A stretch of 30,436 nucleotides of DNA from RGIG4576 sp964606575 (GTDB lineage Bacteria > Bacteroidota > Bacteroidia > Bacteroidales > Muribaculaceae), in the NCBI GenBank assembly GCA_964606575.1, contig CAZSHA010000022.1, forward strand, positions 1-30,436, given 5' to 3'. A program made the translations under genes and the position numbers. The notes under the pieces are model-generated. The model saw nothing but the letters and a program-made list of their open reading frames with translations. It searched no databases and had not been told where the DNA came from. Below are positions 7,820 to 14,824 of this stretch, piece by piece; within the stretch, counting starts at the first letter, position 1; each line of letters opens with the position of its first letter.

Positions 7820-7875
7820 CTAATTACAGTCTTTGCTTTTGGCTAAGATGGGACAATAAAAATAGATGAATTATG
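7820..7875 (+). repeat. hsdS-tail repeat, copy C
   Basis: The third copy of the hsdS 3' end and leader ends at ATG 7873 of the 226-residue gene. Relative to hsdS it lacks 5 bases (CCGAA after CTAA), which breaks the reading frame, so this copy is non-coding. Its 5' half (TTACAGTCTTTGCTTTTGG) is identical to copy A, while 7839-7870 is identical to copy B, giving a mosaic. Weaker similarity to hsdS extends upstream to about 7804. Confidence 0.9.
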
Positions 7876-8553
7876 AAACTTACAAAGTTTGCTTTTGGAA
7901 TTAGGTTTTGCAAAGGATTCCATGTTGAGGATCAACTAGGAGCTATCGTTGATGAGATTTTATATTCTAAAGACTCTAAATTCAACGAAAAATTATTCCC
8001 AGAGTTGCAACGTGCAAATGGCGCTAGACGACTAATCAATAACGATCAAAATTGCCATTTAACAATTAGTTCAACAGATATCATATTTGAGTATCAAGTT
8101 AAATATGATTTCAAAAAAGAATTCGAGGAGTTTTTGGCTGAATTCGAAGATAGAATCTTAAAGAAAGTATTTAAAGCATATAAAATTAATAATATTTTGC
8201 GATTTGGTTTTATAGTAGGCGCTGAATTAAGTGAGGAAGACGAACTACTGAAATCTATATCACAAGTTATACATACTAATTATGAAGAGATTCCCAATGA
8301 TTCCATATCGCTACGGTTTAATATTGTACAGAAAAAACCATTAAAGATTGGTAAAGAGGTGACACAAGATTTTGATAATACAATTATTACATATGATAAA
8401 GAGAAAAATGACTCTAAACTTATTTTTGCAGTTGATTATCAAAAATTTTTCAATCCTTCACTAGATTCAATTGATGATGCTCCAATCAATTATCCGTCAT
8501 TCTGCAAAAAATGTTATGAATCATTTAAAAAGAAATATGGCACCAAACAATAA
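7873..8553 (+). CDS. unrecognised 226-residue protein (TIGR04255-like layout)
   Basis: I do not recognise this gene with confidence. The protein is soluble, AT-rich in sequence, and alternates strands and helices. The N-terminus has FAFGIRFCKGFHVEDQLGAI. A middle segment runs LTISSTDIIFEYQV, then a helix EFEEFLAEFEDRILKKVF, then NNILRFGFIVGAE. This strand-helix-RfGf order loosely resembles TIGR04255-family proteins, but the likeness is only in layout. The C-terminus holds CKKC (CKKCYESFKKKYG). It overlaps the following membrane-protein gene by 17 bases, so the two probably work together. It follows hsdS-tail copy C and opens the third cargo module. A cytosolic sensor paired with a membrane effector would fit the arrangement, but this is conjecture. 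Confidence 0.75.
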   Translation: MKLTKFAFGIRFCKGFHVEDQLGAIVDEILYSKDSKFNEKLFPELQRANGARRLINNDQNCHLTISSTDIIFEYQVKYDFKKEFEEFLAEFEDRILKKVFKAYKINNILRFGFIVGAELSEEDELLKSISQVIHTNYEEIPNDSISLRFNIVQKKPLKIGKEVTQDFDNTIITYDKEKNDSKLIFAVDYQKFFNPSLDSIDDAPINYPSFCKKCYESFKKKYGTKQ

Positions 8554-9037
8554 CAAAAATAGATCTGGACGGATACATAATCAGTATAAAGGTCCATTCC
8601 CTCCCAATAAAAATTTGGAGTTTGATAGTGTTCGAAAGAATATGAGGACTACAACAGATGGTCCGACAGCAGATATGAGGTCTTTTAGTGACTCGACAAT
8701 ATCACAATCTGCGAAGGATAATCAGTTTCGAGGTAAGAGAAGACCTAGACCATTTAAGAAAAAGGCTACGGATTGGTTAACAGAACATTGGGTTGGATGT
8801 CTAATAGGCGTGATTGTTACGGCCTTGACTAGTGGTGTTGGTATTATCGTTTTTAGTCATAGCAATCAAATCGTTTCTATAAATAAGGATATAGAATATA
8901 TGAAAGATTACGATATTGAATGCAAGAACGATATCAATGAATTAGAAAAAGATGTAATAGAAAACACAACCAATATTAAATTAATTCAACAAAAATTGGA
9001 TTCTTTCAGAGAGAATCAAAATAAATCACGTAAATAA
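8537..9037 (+). CDS. single-pass membrane protein with coiled-coil tail
   Basis: The start is set at ATG 8537 (MAPNNNKNRS); an upstream extension to 8471 in this frame lies fully within the previous gene and looks like a shadow. The 166-residue protein has a disordered, basic, Asn/Arg/Pro-rich N-terminal part (1-80, with KRRPRPFKKK). One membrane helix spans about residues 86-107 (GCLIGVIVTALTSGVGIIVF), and a C-terminal coiled coil spans about 112-160 (NDINELEKDVIENTTNIKLI). Basic residues before the helix suggest that the long N-terminus faces the cytoplasm. No enzyme motifs are present. It overlaps the 226-residue gene by 17 bases and ends 2 bases before hsdR. A membrane-acting effector or scaffold is possible; the family is unknown. 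Confidence 0.75.
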   Translation: MAPNNNKNRSGRIHNQYKGPFPPNKNLEFDSVRKNMRTTTDGPTADMRSFSDSTISQSAKDNQFRGKRRPRPFKKKATDWLTEHWVGCLIGVIVTALTSGVGIIVFSHSNQIVSINKDIEYMKDYDIECKNDINELEKDVIENTTNIKLIQQKLDSFRENQNKSRK

Positions 9038-9039
9038 TT

Positions 9040-12000
9040 ATGACGCACTTCAACGAACACGCCCTTGAGATGGCTATAATGGAGCTATTTGAGAATGAGG
9101 GTTACATATACACGAGTGGAGAAGATATACACAAAGAATTAAGCGATGTTCTTCTTCGCGATGATCTATGTGCGTATCTTCGAGGTCATTATGCCGAGCA
9201 AGGGATAACTTCGTTGGAGGTGGAGAGTGTCATAGCGCGACTAACAGCCAATTTGGGTGGATCGTTGTATGGAAACAATGTACACACCTATCGTCTGATT
9301 ACCGAAGGTTTCTCGATAAAACGCGAGGACGCCTCTAAGGCAGACCTCTTTATAGAGCCAATAGATTTCAGCGCCGAGGCAAGCAATATCATTCGCATAG
9401 TAAATCAGTTGGAAATAAAGGGCTTGGAGAAGCGTATCCCTGATGGCATAATCTATATCAATGGTTTGCCGATGGTGGTATTGGAATTCAAGAGTGCCGT
9501 AAAAGAGGAGACGACAATAAAGGATGCCTTTACGCAACTGACCGTGCGCTATCGTCGAGATATTCCTGAACTCTTCAAGTACAATGCATTTGTAGTGATT
9601 AGCGACGGTGTGAACAGCAAGTATGGCTCGCTATTCACCCCTTACGAGTTCTTCTATGCGTGGCGTAAGGTGGAGGCAACAGACAAGGCGACAGATGGAG
9701 TAAGTTCATTACATACGATGGTGCAGGGGTTATTCCGCAAAGATAGGCTACTGAGCGTAATCAAAGACTTTGTATTTCTGCCCGACTCGTCAAAGAGAGA
9801 GCAGAAGATCGTTTGTCGCTATCCGCAATTCTTTGCAACGCATAAGTTGTTCGAGAACATACGCCAACACTCAAAGCTAAATACCGATGGAGATGGTAAG
9901 GGAGGTACATACTTCGGAGCAACGGGTTGTGGTAAGAGCTTTACAATGCTATTTTTGACGAGAATGTTGATGCGTAGCCGTGAATTTGCAAGTCCTACAA
10001 TCATTCTTATCACAGACCGCACCGACCTCGACACCCAACTTTCGGAACAGTTTGGTACAGCTAAAAAGTTTATTGGTGATGACTGCGTAGTTGAGGTAGA
10101 GAGTCGTGCGAAATTGCGAGAGTATTTGGCAGGGAGAACAAGTGGCGGTGTATTTCTAACCACCATACACAAATTCACCGAAGACACACAGCTACTGTCA
10201 AAACGAGCGAATATCATTTGCATTTCAGACGAGGCTCATCGCTCGCAAACTAACCTATCGTTGCATGTGCGCCAAACAGAAAGTGGAGTAAAGCGTAGTT
10301 ATGGCTTTGCGAAGTATTTGCACGACTCGTTGCCCAATGCAACTTATGTAGGTTTTACAGGCACACCTATTGATGCAACTATTGATGTATTTGGAGATGT
10401 GGTGGATGCTTATACAATGACCGAATCTGTGGCAGACAATATTACTCGTCGCATAGTATATGAAGGCCGAGCGGCAAAGGTTTTGCTCGATAGTGCCAAA
10501 CTACAAGAGATAGAGAAATACTATCAGCAATGTGCCGAAGAGGGTACGAATGAGTATCAGATTGAGGAGAGTAAAAAGGCCGTTACCCAGATGGAGCGCA
10601 TTCTGGGTGATTCTGACCGTTTGCAAGCGGTTGCGGAAGACTTTGTTGCCCACTATGAGGCACGAATTGCCGAAGGTAGTACTGTTGAAGGTAAGGCAAT
10701 GTTTGTATGCTCAAATCGTACCATTGCGTATCACCTATACAAAAAGATTATTGCGTTGCGTCCAGAATGGGCAACATTGCCAACTTGCAACACGGTGTCA
10801 CTACCTCAATATGGCATGGTGGCTGAGCCATTGGCCACATATGGCAATGCGCCACTGCCTATTGAGCGTATAAAGTTAGTAATGACTCGCAACAAGGATG
10901 ATGAGCAAGAACTATACAACCTTCTTGGCACAGATGAGGATAGAAAGAGACTAGATATTCAGTTTAAGAATCCGAAATCAAACTTCAAGATTGCCATTGT
11001 TGTTGATATGTGGATTACGGGTTTTGATGTTCCTTGCCTCGACACGATGTATATCGACAAGCCTTTGCAGCAGCATACGCTTGTACAAACTATATCACGA
11101 GTCAATCGAGTATATCCTGGCAAGGACAAAGGTTTAGTCGTGGATTATATTGGCATAAAGAACAATATGAATACCGCCTTAAAGCGATATGCAACAGGTG
11201 AGACGGATGCCGATTCTGTTGAAACGATTGAGCAATCTATTGCAATGGTAAAAGATGAGCTCGATATACTTCGTCGTATGTTCGCAAGGTTTGACTATAA
11301 GAAATTCTCTACAGGAACTCCATTAGAACAGTTGGGCTGCTTAAACAAAGGTGCTGAATTTGCGCAAGCAACTAAAGAGACTGAGAACCTCTTTATGGGA
11401 CATACGAAGAAGTTGAAGTCGGCCTTTAATATGTGCTGTAATAGCGAGCAAATATCTGCGAATGAGCGAGAAGATATTTACTTTTTCTGTGGAGTGCGCT
11501 CTATCATATATAAACTTACTAAGGGAGAAACGCCAGATGCCGCTCAAATGAATCAGCGTGTGAGTAAGATGATTGAAGAGGCAATCCTGTCAGAAAGTGT
11601 TGAGGAGATTATTCAAATTGGTAATGATAAAGAGAATCTAGATCTACTCAGCGAAGAGTATATGGAGCGATTGGCGAAGTTGAAGATGCCAAATACCAAA
11701 GTGAAGCTTATGGAGCGCCTTCTTAAAATGGTTATTACTGAGTTTAAGAAGGTTAATAAAATGAAGGGGACTGACTTCACAAAACGACTTAATGCTCTTG
11801 TGGATAGGTATAATGACCGTAGCGATGATGCCATCTTTGCAGATGAAGTCCTTACCGAAGTTGCTAATCAAATGGCTGAGTTGCTCAAAGAGATTAACAA
11901 AGAGAAGAAGTCTTTTAATGAATTAGGAATAACCTACGAAGAAAAAGCTTTCTACGATATTTTGATCGCTGTTGCAAAGCAATTCGGTTTTGACTATCCA

Positions 12001-12216
12001 GAAGATAAGGCAAAGATGTTGACTGGTGAAATCAAAAAGATTGTAGATGATAAATCAAAGTACACAGATTGGGCAAAGCGAGATGATATTAAGGCCGAAC
12101 TCAAAATGGACTTAATACTCATATTGGCAGAATATGGATATCCTCCTGTGACTAATGATGAGGTGTTTAAAGAAATATTTGAACAAGCAGAGAATTTCAA
12201 AAAATATAATGATTAA
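9040..12216 (+). CDS. hsdR: type I restriction endonuclease motor subunit HsdR
   Basis: This 1058-residue protein is the ATP-dependent translocase and nuclease of the type I complex. The N-terminal nuclease domain shows DGIIYINGLPMVVLEFKSA, with the E-x-K catalytic pair near residues 149-151. The superfamily 2 helicase core has Walker A (GATGCGKSF, about 291-299), a DEAH box (ISDEAHRSQ, about 397), motif III-like FTGTPI (about 439) and motif VI QTISRVNR (about 682). The C-terminal about 300 residues are helical and should bind HsdM/HsdS. Length is normal and the frame intact. It begins 2 bases after the cargo. With hsdM and hsdS intact too, the restriction system is probably functional. Confidence 0.97.
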   Translation: MTHFNEHALEMAIMELFENEGYIYTSGEDIHKELSDVLLRDDLCAYLRGHYAEQGITSLEVESVIARLTANLGGSLYGNNVHTYRLITEGFSIKREDASKADLFIEPIDFSAEASNIIRIVNQLEIKGLEKRIPDGIIYINGLPMVVLEFKSAVKEETTIKDAFTQLTVRYRRDIPELFKYNAFVVISDGVNSKYGSLFTPYEFFYAWRKVEATDKATDGVSSLHTMVQGLFRKDRLLSVIKDFVFLPDSSKREQKIVCRYPQFFATHKLFENIRQHSKLNTDGDGKGGTYFGATGCGKSFTMLFLTRMLMRSREFASPTIILITDRTDLDTQLSEQFGTAKKFIGDDCVVEVESRAKLREYLAGRTSGGVFLTTIHKFTEDTQLLSKRANIICISDEAHRSQTNLSLHVRQTESGVKRSYGFAKYLHDSLPNATYVGFTGTPIDATIDVFGDVVDAYTMTESVADNITRRIVYEGRAAKVLLDSAKLQEIEKYYQQCAEEGTNEYQIEESKKAVTQMERILGDSDRLQAVAEDFVAHYEARIAEGSTVEGKAMFVCSNRTIAYHLYKKIIALRPEWATLPTCNTVSLPQYGMVAEPLATYGNAPLPIERIKLVMTRNKDDEQELYNLLGTDEDRKRLDIQFKNPKSNFKIAIVVDMWITGFDVPCLDTMYIDKPLQQHTLVQTISRVNRVYPGKDKGLVVDYIGIKNNMNTALKRYATGETDADSVETIEQSIAMVKDELDILRRMFARFDYKKFSTGTPLEQLGCLNKGAEFAQATKETENLFMGHTKKLKSAFNMCCNSEQISANEREDIYFFCGVRSIIYKLTKGETPDAAQMNQRVSKMIEEAILSESVEEIIQIGNDKENLDLLSEEYMERLAKLKMPNTKVKLMERLLKMVITEFKKVNKMKGTDFTKRLNALVDRYNDRSDDAIFADEVLTEVANQMAELLKEINKEKKSFNELGITYEEKAFYDILIAVAKQFGFDYPEDKAKMLTGEIKKIVDDKSKYTDWAKRDDIKAELKMDLILILAEYGYPPVTNDEVFKEIFEQAENFKKYND

Positions 12217-12231
12217 TATATTAGTTTTAAG

Positions 12232-12525
12232 ATGTCAGAAACCAACCGCATAGAGTATAAAAGAGAATTGACTCCAGAACTTGATATTGAGAAGGAGGTG
12301 GTGGCGTTCCTTAATTACAAGGAGGGTGGATACATCTATATCGGCATTGATAAGGATGGCTCTATTGTAGGCTTTAGTGATGAAGAATTGTTAGAGTCGT
12401 TAGGCTCCAGGATTCCGCGTATTTTGAGGGCATACGGAGAAGATTGTTTCAAGTTTACAGATAACTTTATCCGTATAACTTTACCTGTAAGTACACAAGA
12501 TGGAACCCAGTCAGAACCCAGTTGA
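12232..12525 (+). pseudogene. AlbA_2-domain (RecG-like) gene with a large internal deletion
   Basis: The 97-residue frame joins two distant parts of one family. Residues 1-48 match the AlbA_2 N-terminus (NRIEYKRELTPELDIEKEVV, then GGYIYIGIDKDGSIVG). From about residue 55 it becomes LESLGSRIPRILRAYGEDCF and FIRITLPV, which is the C-terminal end of the ATPase-like region of full-length AlbA_2 proteins, normally several hundred residues further on. About 300 residues are missing, with the junction near 12375-12395 and the frame kept. The usual GSGxPRI has become GSRIPRI, and the winged-helix tail is cut at TGA 12523. Full-length relatives commonly follow hsdR in Bacteroidetes. This is probably a relic, though a short AlbA_2 peptide could still be made. 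Confidence 0.8.
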
Positions 12526-12705
12526 TATAAGTGTTCACCACCTAGTGTATACCACAGATAGTAACATAATCACGGAATAAACTTAATAGAACATCCATTT
12601 GTAAAGTTGCAAAAGGTTCAATCAAAATCACATCTGTTCCTTTATACTGCTGCTCAGAGCCTCATTCAAGGGTGCCGGTAAGTTTTCTGGTCCTTGACAT
12701 TGAAC

Positions 12706-13073
12706 GGATAATGCTAATGCCTTTGATAAGGTTGCTGTAAACTCGCCTGAGATAACCAAAGTAATTGATATTTGGGAACAGAGTAGTGTACAGTTTAAAG
12801 ATATAACATCAAATGAGGAACATATATATGCTCTGTATTGTGGAAGACTTTTGAAGAATCCTATAACGAACAAGAGAAAAGTTTAGGAAAATTACTAATA
12901 ATACAATACGGTCGGGATGGGAATATCATATTCATTTATACAATTGACACAGATGTTCGGATGCTATTGTGGCGTCAAATAATTATGATTATATAATTTC
13001 TTATGACAATGAAAAACATTCTTTATTTAAGTATATAAGCCAGTCAATGTTTGTTGTTCGTACAAAGTCGTAA
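12706..13073 (+). pseudogene. decayed hypothetical gene, at least one frameshift and one stop
   Basis: A plus-strand frame reads DNANAFDKVAVNSPEITKVI, then DIWEQSSVQFKDITSNEEHI and YALYCGRLLKNP, ending at a stop near 12885. After a shift of frame at about 12860-12890 the text continues KITNNTIRSGWEYHIHLYN, meets a TGA, and in the same frame continues SNNYDYIISYDNEKHSLFKY to a stop at 13073. The amino-acid composition looks protein-like throughout, which supports one broken gene rather than chance. I do not recognise the family. The direction is the same as the restriction genes. Confidence 0.5.
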
Positions 13074-13097
13074 TGAATACCAAATATAAACCACATA

Positions 13098-13116
13098 AAC
13101 TTTTAATTTAAAAGTT
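13098..13116. promoter_or_regulatory. perfect 19-bp palindrome, candidate operator
   Basis: The arms AACTTTTAA (13098-13106) and TTAAAAGTT (13108-13116) are exact inverted copies around a single T. The site covers the likely -33 element of the promoter for the two-gene unit at 13146, so a dimeric repressor bound here would block transcription. The region is AT-rich, so chance palindromes are more likely than usual, but nine matching pairs is still notable. Confidence 0.5.
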
Positions 13117-13131
13117 ATTTTAGTAGCTTTG
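13101..13131 (+). promoter_or_regulatory. Bacteroidetes-type promoter for the SLATT-like/nucleotidyltransferase unit
   Basis: TAGCTTTG at 13124-13131 matches the Bacteroidetes -7 consensus TAnnTTTG exactly. TTTT at 13101-13104, 19 bases upstream, is one base off the -33 consensus TTTG. Transcription would start near 13138, leaving a leader of fewer than 10 bases before ATG 13146, which is short but possible. Confidence 0.55.
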
Positions 13132-13145
13132 TTAAAATTTTAGGT

Positions 13146-13802
13146 ATGGACTTGGAGCAATATAAATTAAGATTAAGAGAGTATAAATCTAGCTGTGAAT
13201 ATTTAAAACAGATTTGTTCGAATAAGGCTAATAAATATAATAGATATAATAAGATTATTACATTAACTACCTTAATAGCGACAATTGTTTTATCTGCTAT
13301 AGCTTTTGCTAATAAAGAAACGGTGATTAAATTTTGTTATCTTGTTATAAATGCAGACTGCGATAATATGCAAAACATACAAGATATAGCCCCTATATAC
13401 GACTTTATTTATAATATAATTGTTGTGTTGATTTTGATAATGAGTGTCATAAATAATGTTTGTAAGTTTCAGGAAAAAGCGGCAGACTATTTTCATAATG
13501 TAACTACATTATCTTCGATGATTAGAAATATCGACAGTCTATTGAACATTGAAAAGAAAGATGATGATTTTATTAAAGAATTCAATGTCATAAGAATCAA
13601 ATATGATACCATGTTGGATTATCTTCCATCTCATACTGATGATGACTTTATTAAAGCTAAATATAATTTGAAAGTTAAAAATGAAATTAGCAGTTTAATA
13701 AAAAACAAAAATATAAGTAAATTTAAAATCTGGTTTGCAAAAATATCACTAGGTCTTTTTTTAGAAAATAAAACTAAAAATGAGAATAGTAATGAAAAAT
13801 AA
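13146..13802 (+). CDS. SLATT-like two-helix membrane protein
   Basis: This 218-residue protein is very AT-rich. A basic N-terminal helical segment (1-36) is followed by membrane helix 1 (about 37-55, IITLTTLIATIVLSAIAFA), a 30-residue loop, membrane helix 2 (about 88-104, FIYNIIVVLILIMSVIN), and a long cytosolic helical tail starting KFQEKAADYFHNVTTLSSMI. This order (helix, two membrane helices, helical tail) is that of SLATT domains, which are predicted membrane effectors found with nucleotide-signalling enzymes. The gene overlaps a nucleotidyltransferase gene by 23 bases. The assignment rests on architecture rather than a strong motif. The likely role is a pore-forming or membrane-disturbing effector held in check by, or signalled to by, its partner. 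Confidence 0.65.
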   Translation: MDLEQYKLRLREYKSSCEYLKQICSNKANKYNRYNKIITLTTLIATIVLSAIAFANKETVIKFCYLVINADCDNMQNIQDIAPIYDFIYNIIVVLILIMSVINNVCKFQEKAADYFHNVTTLSSMIRNIDSLLNIEKKDDDFIKEFNVIRIKYDTMLDYLPSHTDDDFIKAKYNLKVKNEISSLIKNKNISKFKIWFAKISLGLFLENKTKNENSNEK

Positions 13803-14370
13803 AAAGGAAGAACTTATAAAGGGACTATTATATAGAAACAATCAATTCATTGAATACTTAAAAGCTGTTAGAAATTTTAGCGAAGAAGATTTATGGATTG
13901 GAGGAGGATTTATCCGTACTATTATATGGGACTATTTGCATGGTCATAAGAAAAATGCAGAATTTTTAGATATAGATGTCTTTTATTTTCAACCATCATG
14001 TATAATAAAGGCAAGAGATGTTGAAATCGAGCAATTTTTGCATACCCAAATTCAAAACACAAGATGGTCAGTAAAGAATCAAGCTAGAATGCATGTGCAT
14101 CACAAAGGGGAGAGTCAATATGCTTCATTGGAAGATGCCCTATTAAAATTCCCTGATACTGCGTCGACGATAGCAGTGAGGTTGGATAATAATAACGATA
14201 TTAAATTTATTGCTCCATATGGATTTGACGATTTGTTTGAGCTAAAGGTTAAGCCGACACCAGCATTCATAAATAATCCAGAAAAAATGCAACGGTATAG
14301 ACAAAGAATAGATGAGAAACTGGAGATATGGAAAGAGTTATGGCCAAAATTAAAGATAGAACTATTGTGA
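13780..14370 (+). CDS. nucleotidyltransferase-family protein (PF06042, NTP_transf_6-like)
   Basis: The frame opens at ATG 13780, with a second in-frame ATG at 13792 (MKNKKEELIK) that may be the true start; both lie inside the upstream gene. In the 196-residue protein, LWIGGGFIRTIIWDYLHG (about 39-55) gives the GG-containing strand-helix and EFLDIDVFYF (about 61-70; D64, D66) the metal-binding DxD. VKNQARMHVHHKG, SLEDALLKFPDTASTIAVRL, IAPYGFDDLF and the tail EIWKELWPKL follow the PF06042 family. A nucleotidyl-transfer reaction is expected; the substrate is unknown. Coupling to a SLATT-like membrane protein suggests it either makes a signal or chemically inactivates its partner. PF06042 enzymes are usually found alone, which makes this pairing unusual. 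Confidence 0.85.
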   Translation: MRIVMKNKKEELIKGLLYRNNQFIEYLKAVRNFSEEDLWIGGGFIRTIIWDYLHGHKKNAEFLDIDVFYFQPSCIIKARDVEIEQFLHTQIQNTRWSVKNQARMHVHHKGESQYASLEDALLKFPDTASTIAVRLDNNNDIKFIAPYGFDDLFELKVKPTPAFINNPEKMQRYRQRIDEKLEIWKELWPKLKIELL

Positions 14371-14395
14371 TATAATAAAACTATTTTTTGTAATA

Positions 14396-14409
14396 TGGAA
14401 TATATTCCA
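14396..14409. promoter_or_regulatory. perfect 14-bp palindrome upstream of the YjbR/MmcQ gene
   Basis: TGGAATATATTCCA is fully self-complementary and ends 19 bases before ATG 14429. The GC pairs at the ends make chance less likely than for pure AT palindromes. It could be an operator or a small stem acting in the leader. No consensus promoter is visible next to it. Confidence 0.4.
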
Positions 14410-14428
14410 ATAAATCTGGGTAGGGACA

Positions 14429-14824
14429 ATGGATATTGTAGATATAAGGGAGTACTTGGTGGGGATGCCTATGGTTGAGGAGTGCCAACCTTTTGGAGAT
14501 GATAATGCTGTGTATAAGATAGGCGGTAAGGTGTTTGCTTGCATATCGTTGGTGCATCCCGATGTGATAGCTCTAAAGTGTGACCCCGAAAGGGCTATTG
14601 TGCTAAGGGATAGCTATGCCGCTATCACGCCTGCATGGCATTGGAACAAGAAGCACTGGAACGATTTGCATATCTCTATGCTCCAAGACAGAATAATACT
14701 AAGGGAAATAACACATTCTTATATGACTGTAATCAAGAAAAATGTTACACCAAAATCATTACGTCTTGAATTGCTTGCCGCTGCCTATGACGCTAACATT
14801 GAAGATGTGGCGAATGAAATTTAA
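14429..14824 (+). CDS. YjbR/MmcQ-family protein
   Basis: This 131-residue protein matches the YjbR/MmcQ family (PF04237). Family features seen are the opening IREYLVGMPMVEECQPFGDD, the VYKIGGKVFACISL strands, ALKCDPERAIVLRDSY, then ITPAWHWNKKHWNDL and a final SYMTVIKK helix. The fold is CyaY-like; DNA binding has been proposed for the family, but the cellular role is unclear. Length is normal and complete. It follows the nucleotidyltransferase gene by 58 bases containing a palindrome, so it may be transcribed separately. Its base composition is closer to the chromosome than to the AT-rich pair before it, so it probably marks the return to core sequence. Confidence 0.88.
   Translation: MDIVDIREYLVGMPMVEECQPFGDDNAVYKIGGKVFACISLVHPDVIALKCDPERAIVLRDSYAAITPAWHWNKKHWNDLHISMLQDRIILREITHSYMTVIKKNVTPKSLRLELLAAAYDANIEDVANEI

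Larger units (their letters stand above)
12526..13145 (+). other. 620-base interval without an intact gene
   Basis: Nothing intact is visible here. The first 180 bases hold no recognisable sequence; short readable pieces such as SFKGAGKFSGP at about 12662-12694 end at stops. The next part is a decayed coding remnant, and the last 70 bases are the AT-rich promoter region of the membrane-protein gene at 13146. The interval separates the restriction locus from the next unit and looks like scar tissue from earlier gene loss. Confidence 0.7.

Noticed and set aside
3262..7875. Phase-variable hsdS system using the repeated tails
   Set aside because: There is only one hsdS, the tails are direct rather than inverted, they carry no target-recognition sequence, and no recombinase gene is present.
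8471..8536. A longer start for the membrane coiled-coil gene
   Set aside because: The extra 22 residues lie wholly inside the upstream gene and read as out-of-frame text; ATG 8537 gives a sensible N-terminus.
433..12216. BREX, DISARM or another multi-gene methylase defence system
   Set aside because: No BrxC/PglZ-type ATPase or phosphatase, and no DISARM helicase set, is present; HsdM, HsdS and HsdR are canonical type I subunits.
12628..12873. An 81-residue minus-strand frame in the gene-free interval
   Set aside because: The plus strand over the same bases carries more protein-like text continuing beyond it; the minus frame shows no known motif.
13146..14370. A standard CBASS operon
   Set aside because: The nucleotidyltransferase follows PF06042 motifs rather than CD-NTase (SMODS) motifs, and no Cap2/Cap3-type genes are present.
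14382..14390. A promoter -7 box (TATTTTTTG) before the YjbR-family gene
   Set aside because: It has three bases instead of two between TA and TTTG and no -33 partner.
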